Assembly: GCF_000235625.1 (NCBI RefSeq)
Contig: NZ_AGTR01000044.1
Location: 1 to 64,000 of the forward strand
Source: Marinobacter manganoxydans MnI7-9
GTDB taxonomy: Bacteria; Pseudomonadota; Gammaproteobacteria; Pseudomonadales; Oleiphilaceae
Reading direction: 5' to 3'
DNA: 64,000 nt
The first letter of the stretch is position 1. Each line of letters begins with the position of its first letter. Under the pieces are notes generated by a model. That model was not told where the DNA came from and did not search any database. It was given only the letters and a program-made list of their open reading frames with translations. The translations under genes were made by a program, and so were the position numbers. Shown piece by piece: positions 1-8,445 of this stretch.

Positions 1-339
1 GACGCCTCTGCTACTGATCGAAACGGTAACAATGTATCTGATTCCGAATCCGGCGTTCTGGATGCTGTAGCAGGCGATCTGACTCTGGCCATCGACAATG
101 TCGACAACGCCAACGAAACCATCGACCTCTTCGGCACCACCTCCGACGTGGCCCTGGGGAACACCGTTGCCATCACCCTCACGGACGTTGATGGCACCGT
201 GGTTAACACCACGGCCACCGTTGGCGCCGACGGCACCTACTCGGTCTCGGATGTCGATGTCTCTGGCCTGGTGAATGGCACCCTAACCGTTGACGCGTCA
301 GCCACCGACCGAAATGGCAACGCCGTATCCGATATTGAA
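1..339 (+). repeat. Tandem Ig-like repeat boundary in the adhesin (291-bp period)
   Basis: The motif DASATDRNGN-x-VSD is encoded at bases 1-42 and again from base 292, exactly 291 bp (97 codons) later, with mostly synonymous differences. This shows the end of a tandem array of 97-residue Ig-like repeats that continues upstream of the window. The last unit passes directly into the PA14-like domain. Confidence 0.8.
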
Positions 340-2625
340 ACGGCGACGCTTGATGTCAATTCCAATCCCGATGCCCAGAACGAGACATACAACGCCCTGC
401 AGATCGACGGCCTGCTCGGTGAGTACTATGCCTATCAACAGGGCTCCGGATCTGATGGAAGCAACCTGTCCAATCTCGCTCAGGTAGAAAACTTTGTAAA
501 CTCAAACACCCCGGATGCGACCTTTGTGGGCACCAACGTGGACTACGGCTCAGTCGGCGGAAATCTGGGGAATGAAGGCCGCCTTCAGAGCTTCCTGGGG
601 TCTGACGCATCGTCACTTTCAACAGATCCGGAGAACAGTTCCGACGCCATCATCCGGATGACCGGGGAGCTGAAGCTGTCGCCGGGCACCTACCAGTTCG
701 AGGTGCGCGCCGACGATGGCTATCGTATCGAGGTAAACGGTGAGACCGTGGCCATTGCTGATCGCAATCAGTCGGCCACAACCAGAGCTGGCAGCGAGTT
801 CACGCTATCTGGCGAAGGTCCTCACACGATCGAGATTGTCTATTGGGATCAGGGAGGCCAAGCCGAACTGGGCATAGATATTCGCCCCGCAGGCGGCACC
901 TATGAGGTGTTCGGCAGCAACCACGTGTCTCATACTGGCGAAAATCCAGCGCTTGTCGTGGATGAGAACCAGCCTCTGGATATTGCCCCCAGCGTCTTGT
1001 TGGCCAACGACACCGATGCCGACGACGACACGTTGACCATCCAAAGCGTGCAGAATGCCACCAACGGCACAGTATCGATTGATGGCAGCGGCAATGTGGT
1101 GTTCACCCCGGATACGGGTTACACCGGGGAAGCCAGCTTCTCGTACACCGTCAGTGATGGGAATGGCGGCACCGATACCGCTACGGCAACCATTAACGTG
1201 ATGCCAAGTGCCGATGCGCCGACGCTTTCGGTCGCGGATGCAAGCTCAACAAATGCGGGGGCAACGGTCATATCAACGGGCCTGCAGGACACTATCGTTG
1301 ATCCTGATGATTTCGACTCCGGCGCAGGCCTTACCCAGGCTCAGCTGGAACAGGAACTGGGCGTCGCCAGCGGGTACCTGGACAACCGTTTCGACCCATC
1401 GGGACCGGAGGTGACCGATCCCGGCACCGTCGATGTGCTGGATGGCAAGATCACCGGCTCGACGCAGACGCTGTCCTCTGGCATGTCAGTCCAGTGGAGC
1501 TATGATTTCATTAACGGCGAAGATCAGACCGGTGAGGTGTCCAATGGATACAACGACCTGGTGGTGCTTGTGGTAACGGCGCCGTCGGGTTCCCGGGAAG
1601 CGATCCTGGTCGACTCGTCCGAAAACAAGCTGCCGAAGCAGGTGACCGAGGGCTCCTACAGCTACACCACAACGGAGTCTGGCACCTACCAGTTCCAGTG
1701 GATGGTGCTGAACGGCCGGGATGCAAACAAAGACTCATCGCTTGAACTGGGGACGCCCTCGTACACGGTTCCCGGCCTGGCCGGCACCTACGGCACTCCT
1801 GTCGCACTGGACATCAACGCCGCGCTTTCCGATCAGGACGGCTCGGAAACCCTGGATATTGTAATCTCGGGTATTCCGGCAGATGGCGCCTTGTCGGCAG
1901 GTACCAAAAACGCCGATGGCACCTGGTCACTGACTACCGGTGAGCTTGAGAACCTGTTCCTGCTGCCCGCAGAAGGCTACAGCGGTGACCTGGGCTTAAA
2001 CGTTACTGCCACATCTACCGAAACCTCGAACGGATCTCAGGCATCGGTGACTGAAAACGTCACGGTAAGCGTTGACCAGACCGAAGAAACCGTCGGTGGC
2101 ACCGGCTCGGATGACACCCTCGCTGGTGGCGCAACCGATGACCTGGTCCGGGGGTATGCGGGCAACGACAGCCTTGAGGGCAATGCAGGCAATGACGTGC
2201 TGCAGGGCGGCATTGGTAACGACACGCTGACCGGTGGCGAAGGCAGTGATGTGCTTACCGGTGGCTTCGGTGCCGATGTATTCCGTTGGGAGCTGGGCGA
2301 CGAAGATGCGGCCGATGCTCCGCGCGATCTGGTGACTGACTTCACCATCGACGGCACCAACGGCTATACCGGTACCGGCGAAGGTGACCAACTGGCTCTG
2401 GACGATCTGCTTCAGGATGCCACGGCAGCAACCGTGACCGATTTCCTGATGGCCCAGGAGGAAAACGGCGACACGGTGTTGTATGTAAACAAGGATGGCG
2501 CGCTGGCAGACAGCGCAGACAATGCCCAGCAGTCCATTCTGCTAAGCGGCGTATCCATGGACGGGCAAACCTCAGAGCAGTTTATCGATACCCTGGTGAA
2601 CAACGGGCAGATCAAGATCGAGTAA
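1..2625 (+). CDS. RTX adhesin, C-terminal part (5' end outside window)
   Basis: The frame is open from base 1, so this is the C-terminal 874 residues of a larger protein. Order seen: Ig-like repeats (bases 1-360), a PA14-like domain (about 405-900, with GLLGEYYAYQQG and a RADDGYRIEVNG motif), a cadherin-like domain (about 950-1200, ending in FSYTVSDGNGGTDTA), a region I do not recognise (1210-1780), a second cadherin-like stretch (1780-2080), then RTX nonapeptides (about 2090-2290, e.g. GNDVLQGGIGNDTLTGG) and a type I secretion C-terminal domain ending in IKIE. Such proteins are exported by a type I system, bind calcium in the RTX repeats, and act as surface adhesins; PA14 domains often bind glycans. 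The secretion genes are not in view. Product class is secure; the ligand is unknown. Confidence 0.9.
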   Translation, partial: DASATDRNGNNVSDSESGVLDAVAGDLTLAIDNVDNANETIDLFGTTSDVALGNTVAITLTDVDGTVVNTTATVGADGTYSVSDVDVSGLVNGTLTVDASATDRNGNAVSDIETATLDVNSNPDAQNETYNALQIDGLLGEYYAYQQGSGSDGSNLSNLAQVENFVNSNTPDATFVGTNVDYGSVGGNLGNEGRLQSFLGSDASSLSTDPENSSDAIIRMTGELKLSPGTYQFEVRADDGYRIEVNGETVAIADRNQSATTRAGSEFTLSGEGPHTIEIVYWDQGGQAELGIDIRPAGGTYEVFGSNHVSHTGENPALVVDENQPLDIAPSVLLANDTDADDDTLTIQSVQNATNGTVSIDGSGNVVFTPDTGYTGEASFSYTVSDGNGGTDTATATINVMPSADAPTLSVADASSTNAGATVISTGLQDTIVDPDDFDSGAGLTQAQLEQELGVASGYLDNRFDPSGPEVTDPGTVDVLDGKITGSTQTLSSGMSVQWSYDFINGEDQTGEVSNGYNDLVVLVVTAPSGSREAILVDSSENKLPKQVTEGSYSYTTTESGTYQFQWMVLNGRDANKDSSLELGTPSYTVPGLAGTYGTPVALDINAALSDQDGSETLDIVISGIPADGALSAGTKNADGTWSLTTGELENLFLLPAEGYSGDLGLNVTATSTETSNGSQASVTENVTVSVDQTEETVGGTGSDDTLAGGATDDLVRGYAGNDSLEGNAGNDVLQGGIGNDTLTGGEGSDVLTGGFGADVFRWELGDEDAADAPRDLVTDFTIDGTNGYTGTGEGDQLALDDLLQDATAATVTDFLMAQEENGDTVLYVNKDGALADSADNAQQSILLSGVSMDGQTSEQFIDTLVNNGQIKIE

Positions 2626-2639
2626 GTGCTGGGCGAACC

Positions 2640-2670
2640 AGTCACCGGAGCAGCAAGTGCCCCGGTGACT
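2640..2670. terminator. Hairpin between convergent genes
   Basis: Nine-base arms (AGTCACCGG / CCGGTGACT) separated by 13 nt lie 15 bp after the adhesin stop and before the end of the convergent channel gene. There is no T-run on either side, so it is only a possible bidirectional terminator. Confidence 0.4.
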
Positions 2671-2688
2671 GCACTCATGCCGCGGGTT

Positions 2689-4638
2689 TCAGTCCGTCAG
2701 GCTGAGAACCACGAGGCGGTCACCTGGTTGCAGGTCCAGATACTCACGCCGTGGCGGATTCAAATGCAGGTGACGTCCCTGGGCGTCGGCCTGTTGCCGG
2801 AACACGCCCAGTGCAATTTCGCCCTCATCGGCCAGAATGCGTTCCAGCAAATGGAAATCGACGCTGCCCGGTAGCGGGTAATCCCCGGGATCTCTGAACT
2901 GGATTTCTGCGCCCCCCACCGTAAACAACTCATCCAGCACCACTCTCAGCTCACGGCGCAACGCGACCTGGGCCAGGATATGGCTGAGAATCATCGGACT
3001 GATCAGCATCTCGCTGCGGTGTTCGTACAACAATGGCCGATTGTCCGGGTCACTGAGTTCAAGAATAAGGTGCGGACGGCGTGCTTTCTCCATCAGAATA
3101 TCTTCGAGCTGCAGGTAACCGACCATCGCCCGGGCATCGGCTTCCTCCCCTGAGGCCAGACGATCACTGCTCAACAGAATCACTGAATCGTAGGAAGACG
3201 GATCAAGCCGCCGCAGTTCTCCCTCCACCATATAATCCGCTTCTACATGATGGCAGTTCACCGTTGATTGATTGCCCACATAGCGGGAAATCGCCAATGA
3301 CCGTTCCGCAGCGGGCACTACCGAGACCAGATCCAGCGAATAAGACTGATGGCTGTAACTTCCGAATTCCGCCACCAGACCGGGCACGCGCCGGTTCCAG
3401 CCAAGCACGAGCACCCGCTTTTCAAGGCCAGCACCGCTGCGAACAGCCACCCTGGGCTGAAGCCGATCGATCGGGGGCAATGACGGCCATTTCGCATTCG
3501 GTTCGGTTTCTGAATACTCCCTGGCCATCATAATCACCCGGTCATTCGCTTCGATCCGCGTGGCGGAAGGCACAATCAGCCGGACATCCCAGCCTTTACC
3601 AACCGGGCGCAGTAAACCCAGAACAACCACATTCGGCCGTTCCGACGCCAGTTCCGCCAGCGACAGGCCCGCAATCGATTCACCACCCCGAACATAGATG
3701 CTGTTGCCGTCTGAACCTGTCAGCAGTTCGTTGTAGACCTCCGACAACCCGGGGTGAATGATATTCTGAACAATCAGCGAGTTGATCGAGGCATCACCGG
3801 CAAACACTTCCACCTCACCGGGATACGCTCTCTCGATAACCGGCAGCTTGCGCACATCCTGAATTTCGGCCACCACATACGGCAAGGGGGACCGGTACTG
3901 ACGAGCCTGGGCGGCAATGGACAGCAGCGCCTTGACCGTCTCCACGTCCGATGTGACCAGGCTGCCAGCTTCGTGGGCCGCGCTGGGCACGATAACCGCC
4001 GCTGCATCCAGGCAAGCCACCCGGTGCAGGGCATCCGGCTGGATTGCGGATCCCGATCGCAGGATGATCTGGCGGGCCCGGCGCCCGATACCAGGCTCGG
4101 TGCGCAACTCATGAACCTGGGCTGCAGACGCCTCCTCAGACAACACCACGAGGTTGAGCTTCTGGGCATCGTGCTTTTCCAGAAAACGGCGCACCCGGCC
4201 ACTGGAGCCCAACAGCTCGGAGAGCAACGGGAGGGTCTGGCTGGTCCAGCCCAGCACCACCACATGATTCTTCAGCGTAACCGGCGTAAGGCCTCTCTCA
4301 AGATCCGCCATTTTAGCGATCAACCACCGTGTCAGGATCGCCACCAGAGTGCCCATGAACACCACATAGCCGCTAATAGTCAGCAGGGTCGAAACAAAGC
4401 GCTGCCAGGTGCCAACGTCGTCACCCAGGTAACCTGGATCGGTCAACCGAAGAAACGCCCACCAGATTGCAGAGCCCGGATCTTCGAAGTCGCCGCCCTG
4501 GGGAACCACAAGCAGGCCACCGATTAACGAGATCAGGCCAATGAAGACACCGACCACGAGAAGCTGAAATCCCGCGCCTTTGACGAGCTGGCGTTCCAGT
4601 ATGAATTTGACTCGGTCGATCAGCCGGAAAGGCAGCAT
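2689..4638 (-). CDS. CASTOR/POLLUX-related putative ion channel
   Basis: 649 residues. Two hydrophobic segments (about 24-46 and 85-107) flank a pore-like stretch (AIWWAFLRLTDPGYLGDD, about 57-74). Two Rossmann-type RCK/TrkA-N regions follow, starting near 124 (NHVVVLGWTSQ) and near 406 (KRVLVLGWNRR). This layout is that of the CASTOR/POLLUX and Ca2+-gated K+ channel group; the bacterial members are poorly characterised inner-membrane proteins, probably conducting cations under control of a cytosolic ligand. It lies downstream of the SulP transporter on the same strand, 71 bp apart, with a small hairpin between them, so co-transcription is possible but uncertain. The ion and ligand cannot be read from sequence. 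Confidence 0.8.
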   Translation of the reverse strand: MLPFRLIDRVKFILERQLVKGAGFQLLVVGVFIGLISLIGGLLVVPQGGDFEDPGSAIWWAFLRLTDPGYLGDDVGTWQRFVSTLLTISGYVVFMGTLVAILTRWLIAKMADLERGLTPVTLKNHVVVLGWTSQTLPLLSELLGSSGRVRRFLEKHDAQKLNLVVLSEEASAAQVHELRTEPGIGRRARQIILRSGSAIQPDALHRVACLDAAAVIVPSAAHEAGSLVTSDVETVKALLSIAAQARQYRSPLPYVVAEIQDVRKLPVIERAYPGEVEVFAGDASINSLIVQNIIHPGLSEVYNELLTGSDGNSIYVRGGESIAGLSLAELASERPNVVVLGLLRPVGKGWDVRLIVPSATRIEANDRVIMMAREYSETEPNAKWPSLPPIDRLQPRVAVRSGAGLEKRVLVLGWNRRVPGLVAEFGSYSHQSYSLDLVSVVPAAERSLAISRYVGNQSTVNCHHVEADYMVEGELRRLDPSSYDSVILLSSDRLASGEEADARAMVGYLQLEDILMEKARRPHLILELSDPDNRPLLYEHRSEMLISPMILSHILAQVALRRELRVVLDELFTVGGAEIQFRDPGDYPLPGSVDFHLLERILADEGEIALGVFRQQADAQGRHLHLNPPRREYLDLQPGDRLVVLSLTD

Positions 4639-4681
4639 GGCAGTCCTCTTGAAGAGAGTATTTTCGTCGCGTCAGGGTAGA

Positions 4682-4699
4682 CCATCCGGAAACGGATGG
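4682..4699 (-). terminator. GAAA-loop hairpin between SulP and channel genes
   Basis: Arms CCATCCG and CGGATGG close a four-base loop. It sits in the 71-bp gap downstream of the SulP stop. No T-run follows on the minus strand, so it may be a processing or stability hairpin rather than a terminator. Confidence 0.3.
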
Positions 4700-4709
4700 A
4701 ATCAGGTTT

Positions 4710-6461
4710 TTATCCGGAAGCCCGATCAGTTTCAGACGCAGGGCAACTGATCAGACGCAAAGCTTCGTCCAGGGAGGAAGTATAGCAGCTAACGCCAGCG
4801 ATCGGCGCAACCCCGGCACGAGCGAGGGTGCGCAAAGGCTGGAACTGAAGATCGGCAATCACAATCTGTGTACCGTCCCGTTCACAGGTAGCAATAAGCT
4901 TGTTCAAAGCGGACAGCCCGCCGGCATCGAGAATCGTCACGCCGTCCATGTACAGAATGAATCCGCGGGCGTTCCGGGCGAGCACTGCCAGTTCCCCGAA
5001 AATCCGGTCCGCAGCGGCAAAAAACAGGGGGCCGTTTATCTTGAACACCTGCCAGCCATCGGGCAGCCGGGATTCTGCAATCCGTTTGCTCTGGGCGATA
5101 TCTGTAACCCGGGTCATCTGGGCCATTTCCCGCATGAACAGGACCGCCGCCAACAGGACGCCGGTGGTGATGGCAATGACCATGTCGAGCAATACCGTCA
5201 GTGAAAAGCAGGTGAGAAAAACCAGGATGTCGCTGCGCGGCGCGGTTTTCAGAAGGTGCAGGGACTTGGGGGCCTCACTCATATTCCAGGCCACCATCAC
5301 CAGCAGGGCGGCCATGGCCGGCATGGGAAGATACGCCAGCAGGCCCGCCAGCGAAACCAGCGCCAGCAGAACGACCAGCGAATGCACCATTGCGGAGACC
5401 GGCGACTCGGCGCCGGCCCGGTAGTTGGCCGCCGAGCGGGCGATGGCGGCCGTGGCGGTAATGCCGCCGAAAAACGGCGTGATGATGTTGCCAAGGCCCT
5501 GCCCCATGAGCTCGCTGTTGGCGCTGTGGCGTTTGCCAGTCATGCCATCAAGCACCACGGCGCACAGGAGAGACTCGATGGCCCCAAGCATGGCAATGGC
5601 AAAAGCTGCCGGCAGCAGATCCCGGACCAGCGACCATGACAGCCCGACGGGCTCGCCCGATGCCCCTGCCTGCTGCCACGGCCAGGCGAATTCCGGCAAG
5701 AACGGCGGAATACCCGCTCCCTCGGTGCCGTCCGGCAGGAGATAACTGAACCTTGAACCAATGGTATCGATAGCAGCACCCTGGGCATTCAACCAGAGCG
5801 TAAGCAGGCTTCCGATCACCACCGCTGGCAGATGCGGGGGCACCGGGGTTTTCAGGCGTGGCCAGAGCAACATGCAGGCAAGGGTGACACCGGCCACCAG
5901 GGTACTCATACCATCAAATTCCGGCAGCGCACCGGTCAGCAGGGCCAGCTTGTCCCAATAATGCTCGGGCATATCGCCAACCTGAAGGCCCAGAAAATCC
6001 CGGATCTGCAGGGTGGCAATCACCACGGCGATCCCCCCGGTAAACCCGAGGGTTACCGATTCTGGAATGTATTCGATAAAACGACCCAGTCGCATCAGAG
6101 CCATCAGAATCAGCAAAACGCCCGACATCAAGGTGGCCAAAAGCAGACCGCCCAGCCCATAGCTCTGGGCGATGGGGTACAGAATGACAACGAAAGCAGC
6201 GGTGGGGCCGGAGATGCTGAACCGGCTGCCACCGGTCAATGCGATCACAAACCCGGCAATAATGGCGGTGTAGAGGCCGTACTGGGGTGCAACACCACTG
6301 GCGATCGCCAATGCCATGGCCAGGGGTATGGCAATAATGCCCACCGTCAAACCCGCCATCACATCGCGCAGGAAACGGCGGCCCCGGTAGGGCTCATCAA
6401 TACACGCTTCCCGGAATGCGTGGGCCATCCGGAGAGAAAAAAGGTGGGCTCGATGCGGCAT
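4710..6461 (-). CDS. SulP family anion transporter with STAS domain
   Basis: 583 residues. The N-terminal part has many hydrophobic segments of the SulP (SLC26) fold, including the family-like stretch GVAPQYGLYTAIIAGFVIAL near residue 56 and SRFSISGPTAAFVVIL. A C-terminal STAS domain (about 440-560) carries ILDAGGLSAL where many anti-sigma-factor antagonists have D-S-x-G; the phosphorylatable Ser is missing, as is common in transporters. Members carry sulfate, bicarbonate or dicarboxylates across the inner membrane; the substrate cannot be assigned here. No carbonic anhydrase neighbour is present. A sigma70-like promoter lies upstream. Confidence 0.88.
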   Translation of the reverse strand: MPHRAHLFSLRMAHAFREACIDEPYRGRRFLRDVMAGLTVGIIAIPLAMALAIASGVAPQYGLYTAIIAGFVIALTGGSRFSISGPTAAFVVILYPIAQSYGLGGLLLATLMSGVLLILMALMRLGRFIEYIPESVTLGFTGGIAVVIATLQIRDFLGLQVGDMPEHYWDKLALLTGALPEFDGMSTLVAGVTLACMLLWPRLKTPVPPHLPAVVIGSLLTLWLNAQGAAIDTIGSRFSYLLPDGTEGAGIPPFLPEFAWPWQQAGASGEPVGLSWSLVRDLLPAAFAIAMLGAIESLLCAVVLDGMTGKRHSANSELMGQGLGNIITPFFGGITATAAIARSAANYRAGAESPVSAMVHSLVVLLALVSLAGLLAYLPMPAMAALLVMVAWNMSEAPKSLHLLKTAPRSDILVFLTCFSLTVLLDMVIAITTGVLLAAVLFMREMAQMTRVTDIAQSKRIAESRLPDGWQVFKINGPLFFAAADRIFGELAVLARNARGFILYMDGVTILDAGGLSALNKLIATCERDGTQIVIADLQFQPLRTLARAGVAPIAGVSCYTSSLDEALRLISCPASETDRASG

Positions 6462-6494
6462 GGGTGACTCGTTAATTGCAACTTTTAACGACTA

Positions 6495-6522
6495 ATTATA
6501 TGCTCATTATATCCACATTCAA
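6495..6522 (-). promoter_or_regulatory. Putative sigma70 promoter for the SulP gene
   Basis: On the minus strand a -35 TTGAAT and a perfect -10 TATAAT are separated by 16 bp, about 35 bp upstream of the SulP start codon. The -35 overlaps the edge of the inverted repeat at 6522-6540. Confidence 0.55.
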
Positions 6523-6540
6523 TGTTAATACGGTTAACAT
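6522..6540. promoter_or_regulatory. Inverted repeat, possible operator
   Basis: Perfect 7-bp arms ATGTTAA and TTAACAT flank TACGG. The site lies between the divergent SulP and ribbon-helix-helix genes, touching the SulP -35 box, 33 bp upstream of the small regulator gene. Position and symmetry fit an autoregulatory operator, but binding by that protein is inference. Confidence 0.45.
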
Positions 6541-6573
6541 CATCGAAAGCCACCCGAGGTAAAGAAAAACCCA

Positions 6574-6753
6574 ATGGAAAACCGCACTGCCCGCCTGACG
6601 TTGCTGATCGATCCCGAGAAAAAGGCCGCCTTTGAAGAACTGTGCAAGCAGGAAGATGTGACGCCATCCCAGAAAGTGCGCCAGTTCATTCGGGAATACG
6701 TGGAAGAAAGACTGGGATCGGACTGGCGCGAAGATCGTAAAAAGAAATCCTGA
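6574..6753 (+). CDS. Small ribbon-helix-helix (Arc/CopG-like) protein
   Basis: 59 codons from ATG to TGA, preceded by a GAGGT ribosome-binding sequence about 14 nt upstream. The protein begins MENRTARLTLLIDPEKKAAF, which fits an RHH beta-strand (RTARLTLLID) followed by two helices with the typical S/T-P-S-Q-K-V-R-x-F-I-R-E-Y pattern near 30-41, and ends in a basic tail (DRKKKS). Members bind DNA as dimers of dimers, often repressing their own promoters or serving as antitoxins. No toxin gene follows: the next gene is a ChaN-like lipoprotein 22 bp downstream. Target is unknown; the adjacent inverted repeat is a candidate. Confidence 0.75.
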   Translation: MENRTARLTLLIDPEKKAAFEELCKQEDVTPSQKVRQFIREYVEERLGSDWREDRKKKS

Positions 6754-6775
6754 CGGGGTTCATTACGTAAAGACT

Positions 6776-7786
6776 ATGATGAAACCTATCGCGCCAATCC
6801 TGCTGTTTGCCACTTTGTCTGTTATGAACGGATGCACTGCCATGCCTTCATCGAAAGCCCCCGACACGCTGAATTCGGCACCGCAAACCCAGTACGATGC
6901 CCTGCTCGTAAACCCGGCAAACAAGACCGCGCTGACTCCGGAAGAACTGGCGCAGCAACTAGCCGACGTCGATGTTGTGGTTGTCGGGGAATACCACGGG
7001 CACCATGGCTCACACCTTCTGCAATCCCGGCTTCAGAGCGCCCTGTTTCGGCTGCGGCCGGAGCAGATTCTCAGCATGGAGCAGTTCAACCTGGATCGTC
7101 AGGACGAACTGAACCGTTATCTGCGGGGAGAGACGGGCGAAACCGAAATGATCGAAGACGCCGAAGCCTGGGACAATTACCGTGCCTCCTATCGTCCATT
7201 GGTGGAGTTTGCACGCCGGCACGACCTTCCGGTGATCGCGTCCAATGCGCCGGCCGACGTGGTCCGCTGCGTTGGCCGCAAGGGCCCGGGCTATCTCGAC
7301 CGTATTTCAGACACCTTGAGACAGAAATTACCCGCCAAACCCTTCATGGACACCCCGGAATACCGGGAAAAGTTCATGGCGGCCATCGGTGCAAGCCACC
7401 AGGCAGACGACACCATGAGCGAGCGGATGGACAACACCTACAAGGCCCAGTTGCTCAGGGACAACGCCATGGCAACACGTATTCTTCAGGCGCGGACAGA
7501 GCACCCGGAGCACCAGGTACTGCACGTGACTGGCACCTTTCACAGTGAAAATGGCCTGGGCACCGTGGCGCTTCTGAAACAGCGCGCGCCTGAAATCTCG
7601 GTCGCCATCGTAAGCCCGGCTTTCTGGCCTTGGGACGTCAACGAAGCGCCCCTGGAGAATAATCGCGCCAAGGGTGATTTCATCTACTTTATCCAGCCTC
7701 TGCCCGACGAATTCCGGGACGCCCAGCGGGAACGTGAGGCGATGACAGCCCGCTTTCGCCGCTCGACCGACAAAAGCTGTGACTGA
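6776..7786 (+). CDS. ChaN family (DUF399) lipoprotein
   Basis: 336 residues with a lipoprotein signal peptide (hydrophobic stretch then VMNGC, Cys at about 20). The ChaN domain follows: VVVVGEYHGHHGSHLLQ near 64-80, SMEQFNLDRQDEL near 100, and a C-terminal HVTGTFHSENGLGT near 255. Characterised relatives are haem-binding or iron-related surface lipoproteins; the histidine-rich GEYHGHHGSH segment is a plausible ligand site, though function is not established. The Asp-free position after the lipobox Cys (Thr) predicts outer-membrane sorting. It converges with the macro-domain gene; a GGCCGG-CTA-CCGGCC hairpin spans the junction. Confidence 0.82.
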   Translation: MMKPIAPILLFATLSVMNGCTAMPSSKAPDTLNSAPQTQYDALLVNPANKTALTPEELAQQLADVDVVVVGEYHGHHGSHLLQSRLQSALFRLRPEQILSMEQFNLDRQDELNRYLRGETGETEMIEDAEAWDNYRASYRPLVEFARRHDLPVIASNAPADVVRCVGRKGPGYLDRISDTLRQKLPAKPFMDTPEYREKFMAAIGASHQADDTMSERMDNTYKAQLLRDNAMATRILQARTEHPEHQVLHVTGTFHSENGLGTVALLKQRAPEISVAIVSPAFWPWDVNEAPLENNRAKGDFIYFIQPLPDEFRDAQREREAMTARFRRSTDKSCD

Positions 7787-7795
7787 AACGGCCGG

Positions 7796-8329
7796 CTACC
7801 GGCCTGACAGGCCCGATTCCAACTCAAGTGCCTGTTCAAACACCTTCCGGTCCTCGTCGCTGAACAGCACAAACCGGACAAGGCGAACAGAGTTGAGCTC
7901 CGCCAGCGTGTCAGACACCGCCTTCATGGCCACTGCCGCCGCATCCTGCAGTGGATAGCCGAAAACCCCGGTGGAGATGGCAGGAAAAGCGATGGACGTC
8001 AGCTTATGCCGATCTGCCAGCAACAGGGCATTTCTGAAACACTCAGCCAGCAAACGGTCGGATGGCTCGTCGACCCCGTAAACCGGCCCCAGACAGTGGA
8101 TTACGTGTTGGTTTGGCAGCTCGTGAGCCGAGCTGATGACTGCCTGCCCCGGCCTGATCGGCGCCAGAGCCCGGCACTCCTCTGCCAGCCCCGGTCCGGC
8201 GGCGCTGTGTATGGCGCCTGCCACGCCACTCCCTGGCAAAAGTTCGGCGTTGGCGGCATTGACGATCACATCCATATCCTGCTGTTCAGCAATGTTTCCT
8301 CTGATGCACTCAACTTTCACAACCGTCAT
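7796..8329 (-). CDS. Macro domain protein, probable O-acetyl-ADP-ribose deacetylase
   Basis: 177 residues, the size of a single macro domain. Diagnostic motifs are IVNAANAELLPGSGVAGAIH (about 22-41; the NAAN plus G-x-G-V-A-x-A-I loop binds ADP-ribose), GPGLAEEC, and AFPAISTGVFGYP (about 117-129; the phosphate-binding loop). These match the MacroD/YmdB class, which hydrolyses O-acetyl-ADP-ribose or removes mono-ADP-ribose from proteins. It is cytoplasmic and monocistronic, divergent from the SIMPL gene. No ADP-ribosyltransferase partner is nearby, which argues for a housekeeping role rather than a toxin-antitoxin pair. Confidence 0.9.
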   Translation of the reverse strand: MTVVKVECIRGNIAEQQDMDVIVNAANAELLPGSGVAGAIHSAAGPGLAEECRALAPIRPGQAVISSAHELPNQHVIHCLGPVYGVDEPSDRLLAECFRNALLLADRHKLTSIAFPAISTGVFGYPLQDAAAVAMKAVSDTLAELNSVRLVRFVLFSDEDRKVFEQALELESGLSGR

Positions 8330-8445
8330 GTTTCCTTCCTTTTCGCTTGGGGCGTGAAACGCTAATCTTGACCATGACCTCAGGATAGCAGCCAGACACC
8401 GGACGCTTTCCGGAACATTCCGGTGACGTAATACAGGGACACCCC

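Noticed and set aside
3754-4527. 257-codon frame on the plus strand
   Set aside because: Antisense to the CASTOR-like channel gene, with no family pattern and His/Gln-rich composition typical of shadow frames.
5832-6467. 211-codon frame on the plus strand
   Set aside because: Antisense to SulP; biased composition and no ribosome-binding site.
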